This document shows positions 1-7,525 of a stretch of DNA of 20,354 nucleotides, piece by piece. A program made the position numbers and the translations under genes. The stretch lies in assembly GCA_047516825.1 (NCBI GenBank), contig JAKZUA010000237.1:1-20354 (forward strand). The letters run 5' to 3'. The stretch comes from JADFQT01 sp047516825 (GTDB lineage Bacteria > Chloroflexota > Dehalococcoidia > Lucifugimonadales > UBA3495). The notes under the pieces are model-generated. The model was given only the letters and a program-made list of their open reading frames with translations, was not told the origin of the DNA and ran no database searches. Position 1 is the first letter of the stretch; the number at the start of each line of letters is the position of its first letter.

Positions 1-220
1 TGGGGGCCACCATCTCCCCGGGTCCGGGGGGGAGTTTCGGGGCTATAGTAGGGGTCGGCGTCGCCGACGGGGCGCAGCTTAGGGCCCCAGCAAAAGTCAG
101 AGCCAGGGCGGACCCCCCACCGATGAGTGCGACGCGCCGCAGAAATTCCCGCCGGTCTACCCGACCGCTCAGGTATCGGTCCAGAGTTTCCCCTTCGGGG
201 TGAGGATCCTGGTAATCCAT
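1..220 (-). CDS. Tat-exported protein of unknown function, N-terminal part only
   Basis: The first 73 codons of a minus-strand gene are present and the rest lies beyond the left edge. The ATG at 218-220 follows AAAGGAG with good spacing. Residues 22-29 (DRREFLRR) form a twin-arginine motif with R23/R24, followed by a hydrophobic stretch (about 30-47) and then C49, which could be a lipobox cysteine although ALSC is a poor lipobox. After that comes a Pro/Thr-rich linker typical of surface proteins. I infer export of a folded protein by the Tat pathway, perhaps anchored in the membrane. The catalytic domain is not visible, so no function is assigned. The gene starts 84 bp downstream of the tenA-like gene on the same strand and may share its transcript. 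Confidence 0.75.
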   Translation of the reverse strand, partial: MDYQDPHPEGETLDRYLSGRVDRREFLRRVALIGGGSALALTFAGALSCAPSATPTPTIAPKLPPGPGEMVAP

Positions 221-304
221 GATGATTGCTCCTTTCGATGCTGCGATTCAACCAGATTTACGCATGATGAGTCTTATTGGATTTCGGGTGGGCTCCTCAC
301 TAAG

Positions 305-973
305 CTAAACCGGCCACTCCTCCAAATTGAAGGCCATGTCCCAAAACTGGTGCTCAAACCGGAGACTGGTTAGATAGGCTTCCGCCATTGCCGCTATTTC
401 TCGGCTGCCGGACTGTTCCGCCAGGCGGTTGGCCAGTTCCCGAATGTGCTGAGCCAGCTCGCCGAACTCTGCCGAATCGTACATTTGAATCCACCGGCTA
501 TACAGAGGCGCCGACTCCGGCTGACCCTGTTGGGAGAGGTGGCGGCCGATTTCCCAATATCCCCACTGGCAGGGCAGCAGCGATGCCACCAATTCGGCGA
601 AGCTGCCCTGGTGGGCCACCTTCAGCAGAAAGCTGGTGTAGGCCGTGGTGGTGGGCGCGGACCCAGTCTGTTCCAGCTCCCGCCGGGAGATGCCGAATTC
701 AGCGCAGTAACTGCGATGCAACTCCATCTCGGTATTGAGGGTTTCGTCTAACAGCCGGGCGAACCAGCTCATGGTCTCCAGCTCAGGGGCCCGCGCCGAT
801 GCCAGCGCCAACACCCGACTGTAATCGATCAGGTAGACGTAGTCCTGCTTAACATAATACTTAAACCTGTCCACCGCCAGGGTGCCGTCGCCCACACCGG
901 TGATAAATGGATGAGCTAGGATGGCTTGCCGGATGGGCCGGGCCTGTTTTTCTATGTCGTCGGCAAAACTCAA
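305..973 (-). CDS. tenA: TenA-family aminopyrimidine aminohydrolase (thiaminase II-like)
   Basis: A 222-residue all-helical TENA/THI-4 protein, the usual family length. TenA hydrolyses aminopyrimidine products of thiamine breakdown to HMP for thiamine salvage in the cytoplasm. Residues known from Bacillus subtilis TenA are found at matching numbers: D44, Y47 and Y51 in the DYVYLIDY stretch, the nucleophile C135 and Y139 in LLPCQWGYW, with Y165 and E207 close to the B. subtilis Y163 and E205. The start is TTG (971-973) with AAGGA about 7 nt upstream. The gene begins 32 bp after the end of the frame-corrected protease gene, so the two may be cotranscribed. I see no TPP riboswitch upstream and no other thiamine genes nearby. 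Some family members act on other substrates, so the exact substrate is not certain. Confidence 0.88.
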   Translation of the reverse strand: MSFADDIEKQARPIRQAILAHPFITGVGDGTLAVDRFKYYVKQDYVYLIDYSRVLALASARAPELETMSWFARLLDETLNTEMELHRSYCAEFGISRRELEQTGSAPTTTAYTSFLLKVAHQGSFAELVASLLPCQWGYWEIGRHLSQQGQPESAPLYSRWIQMYDSAEFGELAQHIRELANRLAEQSGSREIAAMAEAYLTSLRFEHQFWDMAFNLEEWPV

Positions 974-1005
974 GGGAATTCCTTAAAATCGAGGTTGGGA
1001 TGCAA

Positions 1006-1178
1006 TTATTTTGCCACCCGGAATGTGCCGAAAGAATAATCAATAAGGGGGAGCAACTCTTCATAAATTTCTCTTGGCGCGGCATAGGAAGCGTTAAATG
1101 CTACCCGGTTTTCATGCAGATAAATGAACCGGCTACCCCTGACGATACCTCCAAGCGCATCAATTGTTAAAATTTCCC
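1006..1178 (-). pseudogene. Out-of-frame C-terminal tail of the serine protease
   Basis: Reading one frame over from the protease stop gives about 55 codons up to TAA at 1006-1008. The text begins GEILTIDALGG and ends PLIDYSFGTFRVAK, a natural finish for the PsbP/DUF1795-like domain that the main frame leaves incomplete. One extra C in the run CCCC at 1176-1179 (plus strand) would join the two frames without loss. The tail has no start codon or ribosome site of its own. It also fills what would otherwise be a gap before tenA. Confidence 0.75.
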
Positions 1179-2996
1179 CAGGTAGGCCTTATCGGTAGTT
1201 ACCTGCTCGCGGGATACCAGCTCAAAGCCCGGAACGGTGCTTTCAAGGAATGAGATAACCAGATCGGCGTATTCCGCCAAAGTCATCCCACCAAATCCTG
1301 TACCTGCCAGATCCTCTTCTGTTATCACGAATTGCTCCCCCGCACCACCAACGAAACTCGCAGTGGCTCCTTCTTCCGGAGGCTGCTCATTCCAGTCCAA
1401 GGGCCGCTGGATGCTGAAGGGATACTGGGTACTCTCATAGACTGTCATCACGCCAAAGGGCGTATCGATTCGCGAGGGCCCCGCTGGAATGATCACGGGT
1501 ATTGCATCGGGTCCCGCTGCTTCAACGGTAAGTATGTAGCCGCTAAAATGTTGGAATCCTGCGTCCACCACCCGGATAAAGTATCTGCCGGAATGGGGCG
1601 CCCGATAGATAAGCTTCGCGTCAGTCCCAAAGAGGCCCCCTCCGCTGTCGTCGTCGCCAACCCATTGCTCTTCAGCCGCCTCCGGGAAACCCAATAGAAT
1701 GAGTGGATCGATATTAGGCGATTCAACAGTTAGCTGAACGGTATCACCTTCAGAAAGTTTTAATAAAAAAGAGTCGATGTCGCCGGGGGCGTCCATACTA
1801 CCCCGATAGGTCTGTCCTACCCTTACTGTTATCCCGTCGTCTGGGTCCGGGTAAGGTAGTAGGTTAGCGTTGCTGCTCAACCTAAATTCTCCGGAAGCGT
1901 GGGAAGATTGCCACACGTGCAAAAAATGGGGTACGGCGAATGCCGGGGTGAAGGAGCTAGATTCCGTGCCGCTGAATTGCTCGTCGACTTCTACTAGCAC
2001 ATTGCCAAACATGTCCACAACCGTAAAGCCACCGTCATTCTTGCCATCGAGAGTGATGGCGATCGGTTGGTTTGGCGACCCTTCAATCACGTACATGCGG
2101 CTCTCAACACCACTCTCAAGGGTGAACTTGTGCTCCTTTCGGCCTGCGGCAAAAATATCCGGACGCGCTCCCAGACCGGATACATCGTCACCGGCGCTTA
2201 GCCGCCGAAAACGATTCTGGACATCCGCGGCCGAAGCTACCAGACCAAACTGAGCCTCGCTGAAGGAAAAACCGGAAATTCCGATTATCTCGCCCATGTC
2301 GGAAACCAGCACTCCTCCACTCTGCCCGCCGGCGATGGCAGCATCGGTCTGCAAATAGGTCGTCTGAATCGCTTCCCACTGCCGGACTCTGGATAGGATG
2401 CCGCTGGTGATAGTCGGCTGTGGGAATTGCTCGGCTTCAGCCGGATAACCAATTAGAAAAACATTGCTCCCAATTGCTAAGCCTTCTCCATCGCTCAGGC
2501 TCAGCGGTTTATTATCCGTATTTATCGGTCCGAGCACCGCCAAGTCACCGAGCAAGTCGAGACCAAGTACCGGCACCTTCAGGTGCTCGGACCCGTCCGG
2601 AAACACGATCCTCACTTCGTCAAATGGCCAGATGACATGGGCGTTGGTAATGATGTATCTCCCTTCGGTGAGTACACCGCTGCCAGTCGCCGCTGGAGTT
2701 TCAAGGAACACCACGGAGGGAGAGATGCGGGCGAATATTTCCTGAGCTGTCAAGGGCCTGGGCGTAGGCGTAGGCGGTGGTGTGGAAGTTGGCTCAGGTG
2801 TGTTGGTCGGGACCGGGGTGGCCGTAGGTAATGGCGTGGAAGTTGGTTCGGGAGTTACTGTAGGCGGTGGGGTGGGAGTAGGGGTCGGAATCTGAGTTTG
2901 CTCCAGGGGTGCGATCGCAGTCTGAAGAGGCTGACTACATCCTAACCCGATTACTACGAGCGATAAGATGAGACCCGCTGTCAACCATCGCGACAT
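1167..2996 (-). CDS. Secreted trypsin-like (HtrA/S1C-type) serine protease lipoprotein, C-terminus frameshifted
   Basis: The ATG at 2994-2996 is preferred over an upstream GTG at 3023, because GGGAG lies 6 nt ahead and the lipoprotein signal then starts at residue 1. Numbering from this Met: signal peptide with probable lipid-attached C20 (VIGLGC), a Thr/Pro repeat linker at about 36-81, then a chymotrypsin-fold protease with H120 (TNAHV), D151 (LLGDLAVL) and S226 (GGQSGG). Two beta-rich segments follow (about 290-370 and 385-490). The second fits the bacterial pre-peptidase C-terminal (PPC) type, with DIDSFLLKL and SGRYFIRV. The end (about 510-609) resembles a PsbP/DUF1795-like domain but stops early at TAA (1167-1169). 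The missing tail is in another frame just downstream (1006-1178). No PDZ domain is seen. Inferred role: extracytoplasmic proteolysis or protein quality control. Confidence 0.85.
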   Translation of the reverse strand: MSRWLTAGLILSLVVIGLGCSQPLQTAIAPLEQTQIPTPTPTPPPTVTPEPTSTPLPTATPVPTNTPEPTSTPPPTPTPRPLTAQEIFARISPSVVFLETPAATGSGVLTEGRYIITNAHVIWPFDEVRIVFPDGSEHLKVPVLGLDLLGDLAVLGPINTDNKPLSLSDGEGLAIGSNVFLIGYPAEAEQFPQPTITSGILSRVRQWEAIQTTYLQTDAAIAGGQSGGVLVSDMGEIIGISGFSFSEAQFGLVASAADVQNRFRRLSAGDDVSGLGARPDIFAAGRKEHKFTLESGVESRMYVIEGSPNQPIAITLDGKNDGGFTVVDMFGNVLVEVDEQFSGTESSSFTPAFAVPHFLHVWQSSHASGEFRLSSNANLLPYPDPDDGITVRVGQTYRGSMDAPGDIDSFLLKLSEGDTVQLTVESPNIDPLILLGFPEAAEEQWVGDDDSGGGLFGTDAKLIYRAPHSGRYFIRVVDAGFQHFSGYILTVEAAGPDAIPVIIPAGPSRIDTPFGVMTVYESTQYPFSIQRPLDWNEQPPEEGATASFVGGAGEQFVITEEDLAGTGFGGMTLAEYADLVISFLESTVPGFELVSREQVTTDKAYLGKF

Positions 2997-3024
2997 ATTC
3001 CGCTCCCGTCTGGTAGTGCGCACC

Positions 3025-3054
3025 AGCTTAGATGTCCTGCTAACGGCTTGTCAA
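3025..3054 (-). promoter_or_regulatory. Putative promoter of the protease gene
   Basis: On the minus strand a perfect TTGACA (-35, plus 3049-3054) is followed after 18 bp by TAAGCT (-10, plus 3025-3030), which matches the -10 consensus poorly. It lies about 30 bp upstream of the protease start and points away from the rplI promoter. Confidence 0.5.
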
Positions 3055-3125
3055 CGCGGCATTTGTTATGGGTAGCGCCTGCCCCTGTCCCCACAAAACC
3101 CACACCTGGTGTTGTCAGACCTCCG

Positions 3126-3154
3126 TTGAGGGGACCAACCCGATGGGGTATAAT
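3126..3154 (+). promoter_or_regulatory. Sigma-70-type promoter of the rplI-dnaB cluster
   Basis: TTGAGG at 3126-3131, a 17-bp spacer, then perfect TATAAT at 3149-3154. Transcription would start near 3161, giving a leader of about 30 nt before rplI. Confidence 0.8.
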
Positions 3155-3190
3155 CCCTGCATCCCAAATCATCCCTCCGAAAGGTCAATT

Positions 3191-3640
3191 ATGCAGGTAA
3201 TTTTTCTACAGGATGTTCCTCAGCAGGCCCACGCGGGCGAGATAAAACGAGTTGCCGACGGCTTTGCGCGCAACTACTTGATACCCAAGGGATTGGCCCA
3301 AGTCGCTACCCCCGAGATACTCAAGCGGAGCCACAAGATTAAGGCCGCCGGCGACCAGCAGCGCATTCAGGAGACCGACCTAATGGAGGAACTGGCGCAG
3401 CTGCTGGATAACACCATGATCACCTTAAAAGCTCGGGTCACTCCCACCGGGCGGTACTACGGCGCGATTTCCAGCGCTCGCGTGGCGGAAGAGTTGAGCG
3501 CTACCATAGGCCGGGATATAGAGCGCCGTCTTGTTGACGTGGTCGAGCCGATTCGAGAGCCCGGCGAGTACGAATTCATCCTACGACTGTCGGCGGATAT
3601 CCAGGCAACTATCCAGATTTCGGCGGAGGCGGAAGAGTAG
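3191..3640 (+). CDS. rplI: 50S ribosomal protein L9
   Basis: The 149-residue protein has the length and two-domain form of bacterial L9. The N-terminal domain begins MQVIFLQDV and contains the conserved GEIKRVADGFARNYLIPKG segment (residues 17-35), which binds 23S rRNA. A long helix links it to a C-terminal domain with a GRYYGAIS stretch. An ATG further upstream at 3068 is in frame but would add about 41 residues unlike L9, and the promoter lies inside that extension. The ATG at 3191 has AAAGG about 6 nt upstream. It is the first gene of the rplI-dnaB-dnaD-dnaC run, and dnaB starts 5 bp after its stop. The rplI-dnaB pair is common in bacteria. Confidence 0.95.
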   Translation: MQVIFLQDVPQQAHAGEIKRVADGFARNYLIPKGLAQVATPEILKRSHKIKAAGDQQRIQETDLMEELAQLLDNTMITLKARVTPTGRYYGAISSARVAEELSATIGRDIERRLVDVVEPIREPGEYEFILRLSADIQATIQISAEAEE

Positions 3641-3645
3641 CCGGT

Positions 3646-5013
3646 ATGTACGCCGAGAAGCTCCTTCCCCATGATGTGGAGGCGGAAGAGGCGATTATTG
3701 GGTCGCTGCTGCTTGATGGTGACTCCTTCCTGAGGGTGTCCTCCGTGATCAAAACGGAGGACTTCTATCGGGAGAAGAACGCGATCTGTTACAAGTCCTG
3801 CGAGGAGCTGTTCCGGCGTAGCGAGGCGATAGACCAGGTAACCCTGGCCCGCGAGTTGGCCCGCGCCGACGGATTGGAAACGGTCGGGGGCATGGCCTAC
3901 CTGAGCCACCTGGTTTCCATCACTCCCACCTCAGCCAACGCTGAACACTACGCTCATCTCATCGCCCGCACCTCCACAATGCGGCGCCTCATTGAGGCAG
4001 CCTCTCGAATTTCGGCTATCGGTTACGACGACACTGACGACGTCGAAGCCACGCTGCGCCGGGCCGAAGACATGCTGTTCCAGGTTCGGTCTGGGCAATC
4101 GGAGCGGGGTTTCGTCCCCCTGCGGCAAGTCTACGACCAGTTCCTGGAGGACCGGGCCGCCATCGCGGATCCGCTGGAAAGCTCCGCTCCGGTAATGACC
4201 AACTTCTCGGATCTGGATGAGCTGTTGGGCGGTCTACAGAGTTCGGATTTGCTGATTCTGGGCGCTCGTCCCGGAGTGGGCAAGAGCACTTTGGCCTTGA
4301 ATATTTCTCTTAGCGCCGCGCGAAACGGCGCTACCGTGGGATTCTTCAGCCTGGAGATGAGCCGGGAGCAGTTGGCTCTGCGCATCCTCGCCTCCGACGC
4401 CGGAGTCGACTCTCACCGATTGAGGCTGGGCCTTTACACCGAGGCGGAGGAGCAGCGGATTATTGACTCGATAGGTCAGCTTTCCGAGCTGCCGGTATAC
4501 ATCGATGACACCCCCCTACAGGGAATGGTGGAGATGCGGAGTAAGTCCCGCCGCTTGTTGCTGGAGCATGGGCTGAACCTGCTGATAGTGGACTATCTCC
4601 AATTGGTCCAGGGCTCCTCCCGGAGCCGAGGCGGCGATAACCGGGTGCAGGAGATTGGCGAGATCTCCCGCTCCCTAAAGGGCATGGCCAGGGATTTGAA
4701 TGTTCCGATTATCACTTGCTCTCAGCTGAGCCGAGGAGTGGAAAATCGGACTGACCATCGCCCCCTGCTTTCCGACCTGCGGGACAGCGGCAGCATAGAG
4801 CAGGATGCCGATATCGTCATGTTCATCTATCGGGAAGACGACTATTCCACTGAAGAGGAGTGGGAGCAGCAACATCCGGGCCGGGACTACCCCCGCAACA
4901 TCGCCGAAATAATAGTGGCCAAGCACCGCCACGGCCCCACCGGCAGCGTCAAGCTTCGCTTTCAGAATAACCTGTTACGATTCGTCCCCCTGGGCCGCGC
5001 CGAAGAATTCTAG
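3646..5013 (+). CDS. dnaB: Replicative DNA helicase DnaB
   Basis: This 455-residue protein is a full-length hexameric replicative helicase, which unwinds DNA 5' to 3' at the fork and recruits primase. An N-terminal DnaB domain (about 6-105) starts with the typical LPHDVEAEEAIIGS. A helical linker follows, then a RecA-like motor domain (about 175-450). Visible motifs are Walker A GARPGVGKST (206-215, K213), the catalytic Glu in FFSLEMS (E237), Walker B LLIVDYLQL (D316), the CSQLSRGVE segment (358-366) and a C-terminal KHRHGPTG loop near 425. No intein interrupts the Walker A site. The gene follows rplI by 5 bp and precedes the DnaD-domain gene by 2 bp, so translation is probably coupled. Confidence 0.97.
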   Translation: MYAEKLLPHDVEAEEAIIGSLLLDGDSFLRVSSVIKTEDFYREKNAICYKSCEELFRRSEAIDQVTLARELARADGLETVGGMAYLSHLVSITPTSANAEHYAHLIARTSTMRRLIEAASRISAIGYDDTDDVEATLRRAEDMLFQVRSGQSERGFVPLRQVYDQFLEDRAAIADPLESSAPVMTNFSDLDELLGGLQSSDLLILGARPGVGKSTLALNISLSAARNGATVGFFSLEMSREQLALRILASDAGVDSHRLRLGLYTEAEEQRIIDSIGQLSELPVYIDDTPLQGMVEMRSKSRRLLLEHGLNLLIVDYLQLVQGSSRSRGGDNRVQEIGEISRSLKGMARDLNVPIITCSQLSRGVENRTDHRPLLSDLRDSGSIEQDADIVMFIYREDDYSTEEEWEQQHPGRDYPRNIAEIIVAKHRHGPTGSVKLRFQNNLLRFVPLGRAEEF

Positions 5014-5015
5014 CC

Positions 5016-5762
5016 ATGCTTTTTTCTGGTTTTCCGCGGAGTGTTCGCTGCACTCCGGTGCCCGACCCGCTTTTAGGTTCTCTGCTGGAGCAGATCTCGG
5101 ACATCGCCGAGTTGAAAGTTGCCCTTCGTGGCATCTGGCTGCTCCAACAGCAAAGGGGCTCCCTACCAGTGGTGTCGGTCAGTAAATTGCTCTGCGATAG
5201 AGTTCTTATCGGCGGGTTGAAGACCCCGGGAGATGAACCCGGGGCGGCGGTGCTCAGGGGTTTCCAGGCGGCGCTGGACCGGGGGATTTTCCTGGGTTAC
5301 CAGGAGGAATCTTACCGGCCGGAAGAGACCTTTTTCTTGCTCAATACGGAGGCGGGACGCCGAGCGCTGGCCAGATTGACCAAGGCCGGCGCCGCCCCGG
5401 TGAGTAGTTCATCTACCGGAAAGCAGTTGCCGGTTCCCTCTCCCGAGGTAAAACCGAATATTTTCGCCCGCTACGAAGACAACATCGGCACCATATCTCC
5501 CATGCTGGCGGAAGAGCTAAAGGAAGCGGAGACGGAATATACCTGGTCATGGATCGATGAGGCATTCAAGATCGCGGTGACGCAAAATAAGCGGAACTGG
5601 GGCTACATTTCCGCCATATTGCGCCGTTGGGCTGCGGAAGGAAAGGACAGGGGCAAAGAGAATGGAAAGTCTGGGGGACATACTCAAACGGATAACCCAG
5701 AAAAATATATCGAAGAATACCAACGGCGTCGGGGACACCTACCTTGGGAGCCACCAGGGTAA
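5016..5762 (+). CDS. DnaD-domain primosomal protein
   Basis: 248 residues. The N-terminal half (1-125) carries FSGFP and a PDPLLGSLLEQI-AELKV segment seen in chloroflexotal DnaD-like proteins, likely a winged-helix fold. After a Ser/Pro linker (126-146) comes a DnaD/DnaB2-type domain (about 147-208) starting NIFARYEDNIG and containing WGYISAILRRW (195-205), the family's signature end. The tail KYIEEYQRRRGHLPW follows. DnaD proteins help load DnaB in primosome assembly, and the position between dnaB and a DnaC-like loader fits that job. The ATG lies 2 bp after the dnaB stop with little of its own ribosome site. Its last 101 bp overlap the next gene in another frame. Confidence 0.87.
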   Translation: MLFSGFPRSVRCTPVPDPLLGSLLEQISDIAELKVALRGIWLLQQQRGSLPVVSVSKLLCDRVLIGGLKTPGDEPGAAVLRGFQAALDRGIFLGYQEESYRPEETFFLLNTEAGRRALARLTKAGAAPVSSSSTGKQLPVPSPEVKPNIFARYEDNIGTISPMLAEELKEAETEYTWSWIDEAFKIAVTQNKRNWGYISAILRRWAAEGKDRGKENGKSGGHTQTDNPEKYIEEYQRRRGHLPWEPPG

Positions 5763-7089
5763 TCAGCGGCAACATTTCCCGGACAGCCTTCCGGGCAGCG
5801 TTCAAACCGTTAATTTCTGCCCAATCTGCCAGGGATTCGGCTGGGTCAGCAGGAAGGTTCCGGTGGGGCACCCCGACTTCGGCGAGGCCTTCCCCTGCCG
5901 CTGTCAGGAGGAAGAGGGCAGTCCGGTGGCCCGCAGCGCAGCCTTGCTGCGCTACAGCAACCTGGGCCCCCTCAGTCGCATCACCTTCGCTGGAACCCGG
6001 CCTGAGGGACCCCTGCCCGATGCCGGTAGCCAGGAGCTGTTTGAGCGGGCGATGGACGCCGCGGCCCAGTTCGCCGAATCACCGGCGGGCTGGATGGTAT
6101 TCGCCGGCCCCAGCGGGTCGGGCAAAACCCATCTGGCGGTAGCGATTGCCAGCAGGTGCATTGAGCGGGGCCAGACCACCTTTTTCATGGTTGCCGCCGA
6201 CCTACTGGATCACTTGAGGGCCACCTACTCCCCGGACAGTGAAGTGTCTTACGGGGACCTTTTCGAGCAGGTGCGTACCGCAGCCGTCCTGGTGCTGGAC
6301 GACTTGACCTCTCATACCGGCACCGCCTGGGCGCAAGAGAAGCTGTTTCAAATTTTCAACCACCGCTTTAACGCCCAGCTGCCCACCGTAATAACGGTGC
6401 GGGGGCCGCTGGAGCGGCTGGATGAGGGCTTGCGCCCCCGTATGGAAAGCGCTGATGGCTTCTCCCGCCTCTTCCGGTTGGGGCAATACAACACGCGGCT
6501 GGCCCGCCGCATCGGCGATTTGCCAGGAGATATGGCTCGACGAATGACCTTCGAAAGCTTCGACCCCCGGGGCGGTCGGGCGGCAACCCCGGACCAGCAG
6601 ACTTCCCTAACCCAGGCCAGGCGAGCCGCCGAGACCTTCGCGTCGCAACCCGAAGGGTGGCTGCTCTACACCGGTCCCAGCGGCTGCGGCAAAACCCATC
6701 TGGCCGTGGCCATCGCCGGCCAGGCCCAACTGCAGGGGAGACCGGTTTTCTTCGCCTTCGTTCCGGAGCTATTGGATCACCTGCGAGCCACCTTCAGCCC
6801 CGACAGTCCCATCGGTTATGATGAGCTTTTCGAGCAGATCAAGACGGTGCCCCTGCTGATATTGGACGATCTGGGAGCGGAAAGTAGCACCGCCTGGGCC
6901 GAAGAAAAGCTGTACCAGATTGTGGTGCACCGCCACGAGGCCCGCTTGCCCACGGTCATCACCACCTCCTTCAGCCTCGACTCCCTGGAAATTGTCAAGC
7001 CGCGCATAGCCTCCCGGCTGGTCGACAGCACGGTGGTGGATTGGCAGCCGGTGGCGGCGCCCAACTATCGGGACCAGCGCCGGTCCTGA
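5662..7089 (+). CDS. DnaC/DnaI-like helicase loader with two tandem AAA+ domains
   Basis: 475 residues, about twice the usual DnaC length. The N-terminus MESLGDILKRI is followed by a putative zinc site C53-C56...C79, C81. Two loader-type ATPase modules follow. Module 1 has Walker A GPSGSGKT (149-156) and Walker B VLVLDDL (D213/D214). Module 2 has GPSGCGKT (338-345) and LLILDDLGA (D402/D403). Over about 103 aligned residues I count about 60 identities by eye. Each module is preceded by its own TF-x-P-x-G lead-in (near 108 and 296). Module 2 ends with the normal RIASRLVD arginine-finger region (R448, R452). In module 1 that part is replaced by RMESADGFSRLF. Inferred role: loading DnaB with the DnaD protein. 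The upstream start is accepted because the N-terminus resembles family members and GGACAGGGG lies ahead. Confidence 0.87.
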   Translation: MESLGDILKRITQKNISKNTNGVGDTYLGSHQGNQRQHFPDSLPGSVQTVNFCPICQGFGWVSRKVPVGHPDFGEAFPCRCQEEEGSPVARSAALLRYSNLGPLSRITFAGTRPEGPLPDAGSQELFERAMDAAAQFAESPAGWMVFAGPSGSGKTHLAVAIASRCIERGQTTFFMVAADLLDHLRATYSPDSEVSYGDLFEQVRTAAVLVLDDLTSHTGTAWAQEKLFQIFNHRFNAQLPTVITVRGPLERLDEGLRPRMESADGFSRLFRLGQYNTRLARRIGDLPGDMARRMTFESFDPRGGRAATPDQQTSLTQARRAAETFASQPEGWLLYTGPSGCGKTHLAVAIAGQAQLQGRPVFFAFVPELLDHLRATFSPDSPIGYDELFEQIKTVPLLILDDLGAESSTAWAEEKLYQIVVHRHEARLPTVITTSFSLDSLEIVKPRIASRLVDSTVVDWQPVAAPNYRDQRRS

Positions 7090-7519
7090 GTCCTCCTGGA
7101 ACAAAACCCATGATTAAAGGCTGACAAGCGCATGCCGCATGTATTGTAGCTGAAAGCCCAGATTGCCATGTCCACTTCCCTCTTACCACGAAGCATCGAT
7201 TCTGGTGCTGTCCTAACCCGGCCCCTTTAACACCGGCTCGCCACCAACTTACTCTCTTCTTCCCAGCCAAGAACCTATCTCAAAACAAGCCATGTCATTC
7301 CGAAGGAGCGAAGCGACTGAGGAATCTAAATGCTGAGCCCGTAACAACTCATGGGTCAGTCCAGCAGTTACAGCATAGCCAAGGCCTCAGGACCATGTGC
7401 CCAGGGACTCTAGACCCCTCGCTTGCCTCGGGGTGTCATTTTGAGATAGTCACCAAATCTTCTGCCATTTTCTTAAGCGCTCCCAGCCTGGATAATAATT
7501 AGTAGAGACAAAAGGAGGT
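7090..7519. other. Intergenic region holding a repeat element
   Basis: These 430 bp have no convincing gene. 7090-7274 shows no clear terminator, promoter or ORF. 7275-7449 is a repeat element, listed separately. 7450-7519 leads into the response-regulator ribosome site and has only a weak GATAAT (7491-7496) without a good -35 partner. Confidence 0.6.
7275..7449. repeat. MITE-like intergenic repeat, copy 1
   Basis: A 175-bp element with perfect 11-bp terminal inverted repeats, CTATCTCAAAA and TTTTGAGATAG. Inside these are a left arm with GTCATTCCGAAGGAGCGAAG and a right arm with CCCCTCG...CGGGGTGTCA that are imperfect inverted complements. It codes for nothing. A second copy lies at 11041-11216 with well-conserved ends and a diverged middle. 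Confidence 0.8.
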
Positions 7520-7525
7520 ATGGCA

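Noticed and set aside
974..1005. TPP riboswitch ahead of the tenA-like gene
   Set aside because: No CTGAGA or related thi-box sequence, and only 32 bp remain once the protease tail is recognised.
1105..1132. Hairpin CCGGTT...AACCGG as a terminator of the protease gene
   Set aside because: It lacks a T run and lies inside the frame-corrected protease coding tail.
3068..3190. Longer N-terminus for L9
   Set aside because: The extension contains the promoter and no L9-like sequence; ATG 3191 fits length and ribosome site.
6769..7104. 111-codon minus-strand ORF and similar ones inside the loader gene
   Set aside because: Shadows of the tandem AAA+ gene; the strong sense-frame motifs leave no room for a second gene.
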